Assembly (NCBI RefSeq): GCF_002251245.1
Contig: NZ_NPJG01000015.1
Coordinates: 1 to 37,447 of the forward strand
Origin: Prevotella sp. P5-92
GTDB taxonomy: Bacteria > Bacteroidota > Bacteroidia > Bacteroidales > Bacteroidaceae
Direction: 5' to 3'
Length of the DNA: 37,447 nt
Part shown: piece by piece, positions 25,055-33,849 of the stretch
How positions within the stretch are numbered: position 1 is the stretch's first letter
Layout: each line of letters begins with the position of its first letter
Made by a program: the position numbers and the translations under genes
The notes under the pieces: generated by a model
Database searches by the model: none
Told to the model about the DNA's origin: nothing
Seen by the model: the letters and a program-made list of their open reading frames with translations, nothing else

Positions 25055-25162
25055 TCAGGAGTTAAGAAATTAAAGAAGTTAAGAAATTAAGGAGTTAATA
25101 CAATGGCTACGAGCATAAAACACTAAGGCTCAACCGGTTGTACTAACTCCTTAATTCATTTT
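25055..25162. repeat. Palindromic spacer element B, related to the one at 8785-8893
   Basis: The 19-base arms at 25085-25103 and 25138-25156 are inverted copies with one mismatch. Inside them, GAGC (25111-25114) pairs with GCTC (25128-25131). Left of the arms, AGTTAAGAAATTAA repeats. TTTTTT (25159-25164) follows on the plus side, so it can terminate the TlpA-like gene, and probably tilS in the other direction. Core letters CAAT, GAGC, AAGGCTCA and TTGT match element A. Confidence 0.75.
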
Positions 25163-26464
25163 TTATTCCATTCTTAACACTATCACAGTCTCTGTTTTCT
25201 CACCCACTCTGCATTTCTCGCTCGTTCTCTCTCCCACGAGCCATACGATGAGTCCGGTAGCGTCTTCCACCACCAGTTGTCGGCGACGTTGGAAAAAGTT
25301 TAGTTTGCAGTCGGTAAGATAGTCGCTTACCAGTTTTGTTCCACGCATACCAAACGGAGCGAAGCGGTCGCCACTTTTCCACGGGCGGACCACGAGAGGA
25401 AACGTCACTGTCTTTGCGTCGAGACAAGCCACCGACTTTGATTTCACAACAGCGAAACCGTCAGCTTTCTTTAGCTCAATGCGCAGCCGTCTGCCGTTCA
25501 TAACATACAAGCCTTCGATAGGCATTCTCACGGGTTGTGGAATTTCTTCTTTCCGTGCCACGAGCAATAGATTGTGTTCTGATGCCATCTCGTATTCCGT
25601 CGAGGCGACGGTCTTTCCTTTCTCCCCGTGTTCCATCATCGCCCACACCACGTTACTTTGCTGTGGCAAGAATCCGTATTGTCGGCAAATCTCAAACAAC
25701 ACATATCTCGGGGCGGGCAGCTGTCGGAGTAGTGTAGTGTCAATCCTTACGACACCGTCGTCGCCCTCTTCCATCACGTCGGCTTTCATCTTTTCCAAAG
25801 CCCACTCCACTATCTCGTCAGCATCCTGCAGATGTCGTGCCGTAGTGTCTATCGCTCGCGCCACGCTCGGGTTAATCTCCTTCAGTGCAGGTATCACCTC
25901 CAGACGATACTTGTTGCGTGTGGCGTCAGTCTCAAGGTTGGTGCTGTCGGTGACAAAACTCTCACCTCTTTTATATATATAAGCTTCGATATCCTCTCGC
26001 GTCATGTCGAGCAGCGGTCTTATCACACGTCCGTTCACTGGTCTTATTCCCGCCAGTCCCTTCAGTCCCGTGCCACGCACAAGGTTCATCAGCACCGTTT
26101 CCACGTTGTCGTCACGGTGATGCGCCACAACGATGGCCTCAGCCCCGATATCCTCTCGCAGTCGTTCGAAATAGCCGTATCGCAGGTCGCGTGCAGCAGT
26201 CTCTATGCTCAGCTTATGCAGCGCAGCATATCCACGAGTGTCGAAATGCACGCGGTGCAACGCCACGCCAAACCTCTCACACAGACCAGCCACAAACGCC
26301 TCGTCGCGGTCGGCCTCCTCGCCACGCAGATGGAAGTTGCAGTGAACGGCCTCCACGCGGTATCCCTCGTCGAGCATCATCATCAGTAGGGCCACGCTGT
26401 CTGCCCCTCCGCTGATAGCCACGAGGTAGAGTTTGTCGCGATCTAATATCTTCTTATTCAACAT
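25163..26464 (-). CDS. tilS: tRNA(Ile)-lysidine synthetase TilS
   Basis: TilS attaches lysine to cytidine 34 of the CAU-anticodon tRNA(Ile), changing it to read AUA. The 433-residue protein has the PP-loop SGGADS (18-23), a following HCNFHLRG, the VAHHRDDNVETVLMN stretch near residue 111, and the smaller C-terminal tRNA-binding domains ending around SDYLTDCKLN. The ATG overlaps the stop of the upstream methyltransferase gene by 11 bases, indicating coupling. Essential in most bacteria. Confidence 0.96.
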   Translation of the reverse strand: MLNKKILDRDKLYLVAISGGADSVALLMMMLDEGYRVEAVHCNFHLRGEEADRDEAFVAGLCERFGVALHRVHFDTRGYAALHKLSIETAARDLRYGYFERLREDIGAEAIVVAHHRDDNVETVLMNLVRGTGLKGLAGIRPVNGRVIRPLLDMTREDIEAYIYKRGESFVTDSTNLETDATRNKYRLEVIPALKEINPSVARAIDTTARHLQDADEIVEWALEKMKADVMEEGDDGVVRIDTTLLRQLPAPRYVLFEICRQYGFLPQQSNVVWAMMEHGEKGKTVASTEYEMASEHNLLLVARKEEIPQPVRMPIEGLYVMNGRRLRIELKKADGFAVVKSKSVACLDAKTVTFPLVVRPWKSGDRFAPFGMRGTKLVSDYLTDCKLNFFQRRRQLVVEDATGLIVWLVGERTSEKCRVGEKTETVIVLRME

Positions 26465-27635
26465 AAAGCACCAATCCCTTTAGATATTCACCCTCAGGAT
26501 GGAAAATGTTTATCGGATGGTCGGCAGGCTGATGCAGCTGATGCAGGATGCGCACCTTCCTTCCTGCGATGGCGGCAGCCGTGAAGACAGCGTTACGGAA
26601 ATTGTCTTTTGTCACCACCTGCGAGCAGGAGAAGGTGAAGAGTATTCCTCCCTTTTGTATCTTCTCGAAAGCCTTGGTGTTCAGACGGGTATAGCCCTTC
26701 AGCGCGTTATGCAGCGCTCCTCTGTGCTTGGCGAAGGCAGGAGGGTCGAGAATGACCAGGTCGTAGCGGTCGCCCATGCGGTCGAGATATTTGAATGCGT
26801 CCTCACAGAAAGCCTCGTGTCGGGTGTCGCCTGGGAAGTTCATATCCACATTGCGTGTGGTGAGCTCAATTGCCTTTGCGCTACTATCGACAGAATGTAC
26901 CAGTTCGGCTCCTCCTCGCATGGCATAGAAGGAGAATCCGCCTGTGTAGCAGAACATGTTCAGCACCTTCTTTCCCTTGGCGAAGCGTTCAAGCAGCGAG
27001 CGGTTCTCACGCTGGTCAACAAAGAATCCTGTCTTCTGTCCTTTCAGCCAGTCAACGTGGAACTTCAGTCCGTTTTCCATCGCCAAGTTGTCGTCGCTAC
27101 CTCCGATAATGAATCCGTCTTCCTGTCCTAATTCGGCCTTGTATGGCAGCGTTGTCTCGCTTTTGTAATACACGTTGGCTATTCTGTCTCCTGCCACCTC
27201 AACGAGGGCTTTCGCTATTGCCATTCGTTCCTGGTGTATTCCAACGCTATGCGCCTGCATCACGGCCGTGTTTCCATAAATATCGATGACGAGTCCTGGG
27301 ATGTTGTCGCCCTCGCCATGCACCAGACGGTATGTATTGTTATGCGGGTCATCCACGATGCCGATGCTGCGTCTCATCTGGAAGGCAGACTCGAGTCGGC
27401 TCTGCCAGAACATGTCGTCGATATCGACGTCGCTAAACGAGAGCACTCTCACGGCTATCGATCCTATCTGATAGTGTCCCACAGCGATGAAGTCACCTTC
27501 TGAGGTGATCACCCTTACCACCTCTCCTTCTTCCAGTCCGCCGTCAGCCTTTTGTATGGCACCTGAGAAGATCCAGGGATGGAAACGTTTCAGACTCTCT
27601 TCCTTTCCCCTTTTGAGATATACTTTCTTATACAT
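26454..27635 (-). CDS. Class I SAM-dependent rRNA methyltransferase, RlmI-like
   Basis: The 393-residue protein has an N-terminal PUA RNA-binding domain (about 1-75; KRFHPWIFSGAIQ), a middle segment, and a Rossmann methyltransferase domain with VLNMFCYTGGFS (SAM site) and LDPPAFAK followed by FTFSCSQ (Cys motif). Relatives such as RlmI methylate C5 of cytosine in 23S rRNA. Whether the target here is position 1962 is not certain. It is between the exonuclease gene (4 bases upstream) and tilS (overlap) in an RNA-processing operon. Confidence 0.9.
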   Translation of the reverse strand: MYKKVYLKRGKEESLKRFHPWIFSGAIQKADGGLEEGEVVRVITSEGDFIAVGHYQIGSIAVRVLSFSDVDIDDMFWQSRLESAFQMRRSIGIVDDPHNNTYRLVHGEGDNIPGLVIDIYGNTAVMQAHSVGIHQERMAIAKALVEVAGDRIANVYYKSETTLPYKAELGQEDGFIIGGSDDNLAMENGLKFHVDWLKGQKTGFFVDQRENRSLLERFAKGKKVLNMFCYTGGFSFYAMRGGAELVHSVDSSAKAIELTTRNVDMNFPGDTRHEAFCEDAFKYLDRMGDRYDLVILDPPAFAKHRGALHNALKGYTRLNTKAFEKIQKGGILFTFSCSQVVTKDNFRNAVFTAAAIAGRKVRILHQLHQPADHPINIFHPEGEYLKGLVLYVE

Positions 27636-27639
27636 AATA

Positions 27640-28275
27640 TTATTGGTTGTTCTGCTGTTCAGCTTGTTTTATGAGTTTATAATCGCCAGTCGTCTCAAGT
27701 CTCATTAGTTCCTCGTATATCCTTATGCAGCTCCATGCGTCAGTGGCGGCATACACTTTCTGCTTGTCGGAGAGGATGTCGGCTTCCCAGTTGGTGAGCC
27801 GTTGTCCCTTGCTTATCTTTCCGCCGAAGAGGTTGGCGTAGATCTTCTGCAGGCTGAGATCCTCGATACCTATTTCCTTCACGTGTTTCTGCAGGTCGAA
27901 GAAGTTTCCGGGTGTGAAAGGCTCGAGCTTGTTGAGAGCCGCCACATCGTCGTGGAGCGACAGTCCCACCTTCAGCACCTTCTTGTCTTCAAGCAGCCGC
28001 TTCACGGGCTCACACATCTTTATGTGGTTTAGACGGAAGAGGAAGCACACCTCGCGCGACGACACCTGCAACAGTGCCACCGTGTAGTTTGTACCTCTAC
28101 GGAACGACGGTCTTGTCTCCGTGTCGATGCCAACGATATCCTGCGAGAGCAGGTAATCGACCGCTCTACCGGCTTCCGATTCTGACACCACGACGACTAT
28201 CTTCCCGTCGAAAACGGCACGTGGCAAATCGGCTATTTTTGCCTTGTCAAACTTGTCGTATAATAGCTTTTCCAT
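27640..28275 (-). CDS. 3'-5' exonuclease domain protein, RNase D-like
   Basis: The 211-residue protein is a stand-alone DEDD exonuclease domain. It has Exo I Asp51/Glu53 in GIDTETRPSF, Exo II acidic residues near Asp109/110, and Exo III Tyr175/Asp179 in YAATDAW. It lacks the HRDC domains of full RNase D. Linkage to an rRNA methyltransferase and tilS hints at RNA trimming; action on DNA is not excluded. ATG 28275 is preferred over a TTG at 28299 that overlaps the -7 box. Confidence 0.88.
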   Translation of the reverse strand: MEKLLYDKFDKAKIADLPRAVFDGKIVVVVSESEAGRAVDYLLSQDIVGIDTETRPSFRRGTNYTVALLQVSSREVCFLFRLNHIKMCEPVKRLLEDKKVLKVGLSLHDDVAALNKLEPFTPGNFFDLQKHVKEIGIEDLSLQKIYANLFGGKISKGQRLTNWEADILSDKQKVYAATDAWSCIRIYEELMRLETTGDYKLIKQAEQQNNQ

Positions 28276-28296
28276 TACTTTTTTGATTTCGAGATG

Positions 28297-28304
28297 CAAA
28301 AATA
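28297..28304 (-). promoter_or_regulatory. -7 box of the exonuclease-methyltransferase-tilS operon
   Basis: The minus strand reads TATTTTTGCA, matching TAnnTTTG, 22 bases before the ATG at 28275. It is back to back with the ftsK promoter about 45 bases away. Confidence 0.5.
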
Positions 28305-28348
28305 CAAAAAAAATGGGACATTTATGGTATTTTCTGACTTTTTTCAGT

Positions 28349-28356
28349 TACTTTTG
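28349..28356 (+). promoter_or_regulatory. ftsK -7 box
   Basis: TACTTTTGCA lies 29 bases before the ftsK ATG at 28385. No TTG at the expected -33 distance. Confidence 0.5.
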
Positions 28357-28384
28357 CACAAGATTTCATATAACACACCAAAAA

Positions 28385-30850
28385 ATGGCAAAGAAAAAGA
28401 AGATAAACAACAATAAATCGTTTAATAAGATACTCGGATTCGACTTCATTCAGAACGAGAAGGTCATCTTTGTGTGCAGCATTATACTGCTCGCCGTGGC
28501 CATATTCTTCGTCGCGTCGTTCGTGTCGTTTCTCACCAGCGGCAACATCGACCAGAGCATGATAGAATCGCCGCGCGAAGGGGAGATTATGAACCAGAAC
28601 GGGGAGTTTACCAACTCCTGTGGATCGCTCGGTGCACACCTCTCTCATTTCTTCATCAAGAACTGTTTCGGTCTCTCGGCATTCCTCATTCCCGTGTTCA
28701 TCGGAGCCATGGCGTTCCATTTCATGAGGGCATACTCCATCAGCCTCCTGAAATGGTTTCTCTCTCTCTCCATCGTGATGATATGGTCGAGCGTCACCTT
28801 CGCAAAGTTTCTCTCGCCCTTGTTCATCGACAGCTTCTACAATCCCGGCGGCGACCACGGACAGTTTGTTTGCCAATGGATTGAGAACCTCGTGGGTGCT
28901 CCCGGACTCCTCGGCATCCTCTGCGTCATAGCCATAGCCTTCCTCACCTATCTCAGTGCCGAGACGATCTATATGATTCGCAAGATGCTCAATCCCGTGA
29001 AGTTCTTCACCGACAGGGTGAAGTTTGACGTCAGCGTGGGAGGCAAACACGACGAAACGGCAACGGCTATAGTCGCCGACGACATCGTCGAGGATCCTGA
29101 CGTGTTCGACAACCCCGAGACTCAGACCGTAGAGTTTGCAGTCAACAGCGACGTGCATATTATAAACAATGTAGAGACCGACAGCGGCGACGAAGCTACG
29201 ACAGCAGAAAAGGCAACGATAAAAGCCGCAGTCAGCGATCCTAACAGTCAGATCGACATGGAGGTGAGCGCGGCTCAGGACGAGGAGAAGGCTAAGAGCA
29301 AGCAGCTCGTCAATGTCGGCGAGCGTCAGTTAGAGGCTTACGACCCGAAGCTCGACCTCGAAAACTACCACTACCCCACCCTCGACCTGCTGAAGAAATA
29401 CGAGAACGACGGCAAGCCGTTTATCGACATGGCCGAACAGACAGCCAACAAAAACCGCATCATAGAGGTGCTGCGTAACTTCAACATCGAGATAAGCAGC
29501 ATCAAGGCCACCGTCGGTCCTACCATCACGCTCTACGAGATCACACCCGCACAGGGAGTGCGCATAGCAAAGATACGCAACCTCGAAGACGACATAGCCC
29601 TCTCGCTGAAGGCTCTCGGCATACGTATCATAGCTCCTATCCCTGGCAAAGGCACCATTGGTATTGAAGTGCCTAACGCCAAGCCCAACATCGTGTCGAT
29701 GGAGTCCATCCTCAACTCGAAGAAGTTCCAGGAGTCGGAGATGGAACTGCCCTGCGCCGTAGGAAAGACCATCACCAACGAGGTATTTATGTTCGACCTC
29801 GCCAAGATTCCCCACCTCCTCGTGGCAGGTGCCACCGGACAGGGAAAGTCTGTTGGTCTTAACGCCATCCTCACCTCGCTCCTCTACAAGAAGCATCCAG
29901 CCGAACTCAAGATCGTGCTCATCGACCCTAAGAAGGTGGAGTTCAGCATCTACGGACCTATAGCCAACCACTTCCTTGCCAAGGTGCCTGACGAGGACGC
30001 CGAACCCATCATCACCGATGTCACCAAGGTGGTGCGCACGCTCAACAGCCTCTGCAAGGAGATGGACACACGCTACGACCTCCTCAAGAGTGCTGGCACA
30101 CGCAACATAAAGGAATACAACAAGAAGTTTGTCTCGCGTATGCTCAACCCCGAGAACGGACACCGCTACATGCCGTATATCGTAGTGGTAATAGACGAGT
30201 TTGGAGACCTTATCATGACTGCCGGCAAGGAGATAGAGATGCCTATAGCACGCATCGCCCAGCTGGCGCGTGCCGTCGGCATACACATGATCATCGCCAC
30301 TCAGCGACCCACCACGACCATCATCACTGGAAATATCAAGGCCAACTTCCCTGGTCGCATAGCATTCAAGGTGTCGGCAATGATCGACTCGAAGACCATT
30401 CTCGACCGTCCCGGTGCCAACCAGCTCATTGGCCGTGGCGACATGCTCTTCCTCAACGGAGCCGAACCAGTGCGCGTGCAGTGTGCCTTTGTCGATACTC
30501 CCGAGGTGGAAAGCATCAACAAGTTTATCGCCAAGCAACAGGGATATGTCACTCCGTTTGAGCTGCCTGAGCCTGACATGGCCGACGGCGAGGTGGGCAG
30601 CGCCAACGATGTCGATATGCAACATCTCGACCCACTGTTTGAAGACACGGCACGTCTCATCGTGGCAAGCCAGTCGGGTTCGACGAGTCTCATCCAGCGC
30701 AAGTTCTCCATCGGCTACAACCGTGCCGGACGCATCATGGACCAGATGGAGAAGGCGGGCATCGTCGGCGCAGCCAGTGGCAGCAAGCCACGCGAGGTGC
30801 TCATTCAAGACGAGGTGAGTCTTAACAATCTCCTGAGCAACTTCAGGTAG
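28385..30850 (+). CDS. ftsK: DNA translocase FtsK
   Basis: FtsK anchors at the division septum and pumps chromosomal DNA so that sister dimers are resolved at dif. The 821-residue protein has a Lys/Asn-rich N-terminus, four membrane helices (about 20-200), and an acidic linker (about 215-310). The RecA-like motor has Walker A GATGQGKS (482-489) and Walker B with Asp604-Glu605, and the winged-helix gamma domain lies at about 755-815. ATG 28385 is chosen because a longer frame from 28244 runs through the promoter. A lolA-like gene follows, as in many bacteria. Confidence 0.96.
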   Translation: MAKKKKINNNKSFNKILGFDFIQNEKVIFVCSIILLAVAIFFVASFVSFLTSGNIDQSMIESPREGEIMNQNGEFTNSCGSLGAHLSHFFIKNCFGLSAFLIPVFIGAMAFHFMRAYSISLLKWFLSLSIVMIWSSVTFAKFLSPLFIDSFYNPGGDHGQFVCQWIENLVGAPGLLGILCVIAIAFLTYLSAETIYMIRKMLNPVKFFTDRVKFDVSVGGKHDETATAIVADDIVEDPDVFDNPETQTVEFAVNSDVHIINNVETDSGDEATTAEKATIKAAVSDPNSQIDMEVSAAQDEEKAKSKQLVNVGERQLEAYDPKLDLENYHYPTLDLLKKYENDGKPFIDMAEQTANKNRIIEVLRNFNIEISSIKATVGPTITLYEITPAQGVRIAKIRNLEDDIALSLKALGIRIIAPIPGKGTIGIEVPNAKPNIVSMESILNSKKFQESEMELPCAVGKTITNEVFMFDLAKIPHLLVAGATGQGKSVGLNAILTSLLYKKHPAELKIVLIDPKKVEFSIYGPIANHFLAKVPDEDAEPIITDVTKVVRTLNSLCKEMDTRYDLLKSAGTRNIKEYNKKFVSRMLNPENGHRYMPYIVVVIDEFGDLIMTAGKEIEMPIARIAQLARAVGIHMIIATQRPTTTIITGNIKANFPGRIAFKVSAMIDSKTILDRPGANQLIGRGDMLFLNGAEPVRVQCAFVDTPEVESINKFIAKQQGYVTPFELPEPDMADGEVGSANDVDMQHLDPLFEDTARLIVASQSGSTSLIQRKFSIGYNRAGRIMDQMEKAGIVGAASGSKPREVLIQDEVSLNNLLSNFR

Positions 30851-30904
30851 TAATGTGTCGTAATGTGTCGCCACGACACCTTATAATATATATAGGACGG
30901 CCAT

Positions 30905-30960
30905 TTCAGAAGACATCGATTTTAGAAGACATTCATTTTAGAAGACATACATTCATTTCA
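30905..30960. repeat. 16-bp tandem repeat, about three copies
   Basis: AGAAGACAT occurs at 30908, 30924 and 30940 within near-identical units (TTTAGAAGACATTCA type). The array fills the leader region between ftsK and the lolA-like gene. A perfect GTGTCG/CGACAC hairpin (30865-30879) lies just before it. Confidence 0.7.
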
Positions 30961-30972
30961 GACAACGTAACT

Positions 30973-31560
30973 ATGAAGAAACTTTTTTCCATACTCACCG
31001 CTATACTGATAGCCATCTGCGCCGAGGCCCAGACCGCTCGTCAGGTGCTCGACCGCACGGCAGCCAACCTCAGCAACAAGGGCGGTGTCACCGCTTCTTT
31101 CTCCATCAAGGGTGGAGCCTCGGGCACCATAAAGGTCAAGGGACGCAAGTTTCAGGCCACCACTCCGCAAGGCATCGTATGGTTTGACGGGAAGACACAG
31201 TGGACCTACGTGAAACAGAACGGCGAGGTCAACGTGAGCAATCCCACCGAAGCACAGCTTCAGTCTATCAATCCCTATAACTTCATCAACATGTACAAGA
31301 AGGGATACAAGGCCGAGCTGAAAGACGTCGGCCAACTCTATCAGGTGTATCTCAAAGCCACCGACAAGAAACTTGGCGTGCAGGAGATATTCATCCGTGT
31401 TGACAAATCTTCATACACGCCGACCATCCTGTCCATGCGCAAGGGAAAGAAGTGGACCACGTTCACCATCACCGACTTCAAGAAGGGCAACATCCCCGAC
31501 GGCGTGTTCCGTTTCAACTCAAAAGATTTTCCACAAGCAGAAGTTATTGACCTACGATGA
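30973..31560 (+). CDS. LolA-like outer-membrane lipoprotein carrier
   Basis: The 195-residue protein has a clear signal peptide (1-19, ending AEA) and then a mature domain starting QTARQVLDRTAANLSNKGGV. It has the half-barrel pattern of LolA, including GIVWFDGKTQWTY. LolA proteins shuttle lipoproteins across the periplasm to the outer membrane. Position right after ftsK supports the call. ATG 30973 is preferred over an upstream frame that reads through the 16-bp repeat. The stop overlaps the next gene by ATGA. Confidence 0.85.
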   Translation: MKKLFSILTAILIAICAEAQTARQVLDRTAANLSNKGGVTASFSIKGGASGTIKVKGRKFQATTPQGIVWFDGKTQWTYVKQNGEVNVSNPTEAQLQSINPYNFINMYKKGYKAELKDVGQLYQVYLKATDKKLGVQEIFIRVDKSSYTPTILSMRKGKKWTTFTITDFKKGNIPDGVFRFNSKDFPQAEVIDLR

Positions 31561-33038
31561 ATAAGTTACAACTCTTCCTCATGCTGAGACGCAACATGAA
31601 ACTCAGCAACCGCCGCCATCCCATGTTTGAACAGAACAAGGTGGCCATCGTCTTCACCATGATAGGCGTCGGCTTCATGTCGATATATTTCATAGCCATC
31701 GGCACCATGATGGGCTGGGGAGCGCGTGGTGGTGCGGAGGACATGATCTTCGCCGTCCTCCCCATCTTCCTCATCCTCGACTTCTTCATGCGCTTCGGCG
31801 GACAGCAGCTTCCCATGCTAATGATCAAGCCATATCTGCTCATGCCCATCAAGCGTAACGACATCACCGAATGCTTCATCATCATGTCGATGCTCAGTTC
31901 CTACAACCTACTGTGGTTGCTGGTGTTCGTGCCTTATTTCTTCATCGTATGTTGCGGCGGACTGCCTTTCTCCACCACCATGGGCATGCTCTTGGTGTGC
32001 GAATGGCTCTTTGTGATCAACGCCCTCTGGTATATGCTCGTACGCACGCTCATCAACCAGTCGCTCTGGTGGATAGCCTTGCCTATAGTTGTCTATTGTC
32101 TGCCTCTCACACCCCTGCTCATTATGGGTCCGGAGAAAGGCTTCGAGAAACTGTGCGAATTCTTCTTCGACCATGCCTACTCGCTGGTAGGCGTAGCCGT
32201 CTATGCTGTGCTCACCGCAGTGCTCTTCATCGTCAACAGCCGTCTGCAGAAGCGTCTGGCCGCGTCTGAGGTGGCAGCAGAGGAGAAGAAAGACTTCCAG
32301 AACACTGCCGACATAGCGTTCCTCAACCGCTATGGCCTCACTGGTGAATATCTCAAGCTTGAGATCAAGAGCGCCATACGCAACAAGTCATTGCGCCAGC
32401 GCTATATCCAGGGCCTGTTTATCATCACGATGTTCTCGTTGATACTGGCCTTCACCGACACCTACGACGGCCGCTTCACGGTCAACATGTGGTGCCTCTA
32501 TTGTTTCGTCTTCTTCGGCGCTGTCAACCTCGTGAAGATCATGGCTCCCGAAGGCAACTATATCGACCTGCTGATGACCCACAAGGAAAACATCCTGCAG
32601 ATTCTCAAGGCGAAGTATTACTTCTTCTGCTTGGTGCTCGTCATACCTGCGCTGCTGCTCATCCCACCAGTGGTGTCAGGCCGTTTCTCGGTGCTCATGA
32701 TGATTGCCTATATCCTCGTCACAACGGGTATTTGCTATTTCCTGCTGTTCCAGTTGGCGGTGTATAACAAAAGCTCGCTGCCTCTTAACGAGAAGGTGAC
32801 GGCTAAGGGCAACTTCGAGAACACACTCCAGTTAGTCATCGAAATGATGGTGTTCTTTGTTCCCGTCGTCATCGGCGTTATCCTCACTACGCTTTTCGGC
32901 GATACCATGGGCTACATCATCCTCATCGCCATCGGAGCAGGCTTCACGTTCACCCACAACATCTGGCTACGTAACATCTACAACCGGTTTATGGAGCGCC
33001 ATTACGAGAATATCGAGGGCTTCCATGCCACACGTTAG
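31557..33038 (+). CDS. DUF5687 family membrane protein (ABC-2-like permease)
   Basis: The 493-residue integral membrane protein has about 10-12 hydrophobic helices and a cytoplasmic loop (about 240-280) rich in charge. The N-terminus (LQLFLMLRRNMKLSNRRHP) and the overall pattern fit DUF5687, which I recall as a Bacteroidetes ABC-2-type permease family. A matching ATPase gene is often adjacent in relatives but is not seen here. Start codon overlaps the lolA-like stop (ATGA), so translation is coupled. A link to envelope transport is inferred from this neighbour only. Confidence 0.75.
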   Translation: MNKLQLFLMLRRNMKLSNRRHPMFEQNKVAIVFTMIGVGFMSIYFIAIGTMMGWGARGGAEDMIFAVLPIFLILDFFMRFGGQQLPMLMIKPYLLMPIKRNDITECFIIMSMLSSYNLLWLLVFVPYFFIVCCGGLPFSTTMGMLLVCEWLFVINALWYMLVRTLINQSLWWIALPIVVYCLPLTPLLIMGPEKGFEKLCEFFFDHAYSLVGVAVYAVLTAVLFIVNSRLQKRLAASEVAAEEKKDFQNTADIAFLNRYGLTGEYLKLEIKSAIRNKSLRQRYIQGLFIITMFSLILAFTDTYDGRFTVNMWCLYCFVFFGAVNLVKIMAPEGNYIDLLMTHKENILQILKAKYYFFCLVLVIPALLLIPPVVSGRFSVLMMIAYILVTTGICYFLLFQLAVYNKSSLPLNEKVTAKGNFENTLQLVIEMMVFFVPVVIGVILTTLFGDTMGYIILIAIGAGFTFTHNIWLRNIYNRFMERHYENIEGFHATR

Positions 33039-33070
33039 TATTTTCACAAAAATAAAAGTATCAGCTTATC

Positions 33071-33373
33071 ATGCATTTGACAGGTATATTCATAGCCATA
33101 GGCACATTTGTCATCATAGGCATTTTTCACCCCATAGTCATCAAGTGTGAGTATTATTTCGGTACCCGACAGTGGTGGCTCTTCCTTGCCGTGGGCATAG
33201 CCACGCTCGTAGCAGCACTCTTCATCGACGACGTCCTCACCTCGTCGCTGCTTAGCGTCTTCGGTGCTTCCTGCCTGTGGTCGATAGGCGAACTCTTCGA
33301 ACAGAAAAAGCGTGTGGAGAAGGGATGGTTTCCTAAAAATCCACGTCGCGCCAAGGAATATAAGTCACGATGA
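33071..33373 (+). CDS. DUF4491 family small membrane protein
   Basis: The 100-residue protein has three membrane segments (about 3-22, 34-52, 55-75) and a basic C-terminal tail (KNPRRAKEYKSR). The start MHLTGIFIAIGTFVIIGIFHP is typical of DUF4491, a family of unknown function common in Bacteroidales. Its stop overlaps the rlmH start (ATGA). I know no function to propose. Confidence 0.8.
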   Translation: MHLTGIFIAIGTFVIIGIFHPIVIKCEYYFGTRQWWLFLAVGIATLVAALFIDDVLTSSLLSVFGASCLWSIGELFEQKKRVEKGWFPKNPRRAKEYKSR

Positions 33374-33840
33374 AGACCGTACTCATCCTCGTGGGTAAGA
33401 CCACCGACAAGCATTTCGCCGCCGGCATCGACGACTATGCCAGTCGCATCAGCCATTATATGCCGTTCGAGATCGTCGTCATCCCCGAACTGCGCAACAC
33501 CAAAAGCCTTGGCGAGCATCAGCAGAAAGCCGCTGAGGGCGAGCTCATACTGCGCCAAATCCAACCGTCAGACACCGTGGTGCTGCTCGACGAGCACGGC
33601 AAGGAACGGCGTAGCGTGGAGTATGCCAGATGGCTTGAGCAGCGCTCGATGAACGCCCGCCGCCTGGTTTTCGTCATCGGCGGTCCCTACGGCTTCTCGC
33701 CCGAGGTCTATCAGCGTGCCGACGAGAAGCTCTCTCTCTCGCTGATGACCTTCTCACACCAAATGGTCCGCCTTATATTCACCGAACAGCTCTACAGGGC
33801 ATGTACGATAATAAAAGGCGAACCATATCATCACGAGTGA
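33370..33840 (+). CDS. rlmH: 23S rRNA (pseudouridine1915-N3)-methyltransferase RlmH
   Basis: RlmH methylates the pseudouridine at position 1915 in helix 69 of 23S rRNA in assembled ribosomes. The 156-residue protein is a SPOUT trefoil-knot enzyme. Signatures are LLDEHGKERRS, FVIGGPYGFS, and the C-terminal LSLMTFSHQMVRLIFTEQLYRA followed by a basic/His tail (PYHHE). Length is the family norm. It is last in the ftsK-lolA-like cluster and ends 9 bases from the convergent C69 gene. Confidence 0.96.
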   Translation: MKTVLILVGKTTDKHFAAGIDDYASRISHYMPFEIVVIPELRNTKSLGEHQQKAAEGELILRQIQPSDTVVLLDEHGKERRSVEYARWLEQRSMNARRLVFVIGGPYGFSPEVYQRADEKLSLSLMTFSHQMVRLIFTEQLYRACTIIKGEPYHHE

Positions 33841-33846
33841 TTTTTT
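33830..33846 (+). terminator. Weak terminator after rlmH
   Basis: ATCAC (33830-33834) and GTGAT (33837-33841) form a small stem around the stop codon, followed by TTTTTT (33841-33846). The stem is short, so the call is weak. Confidence 0.3.
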
Positions 33847-33849
33847 CGT

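Noticed and set aside
28244..28384. N-terminal extension of ftsK
   Set aside because: It covers the -7 box and overlaps the divergent exonuclease gene; MAKKKK at 28385 is a normal start.
30853..30972. N-terminal extension of the lolA-like protein
   Set aside because: It reads through the 16-bp tandem repeat and hides a good signal peptide that starts at 30973.
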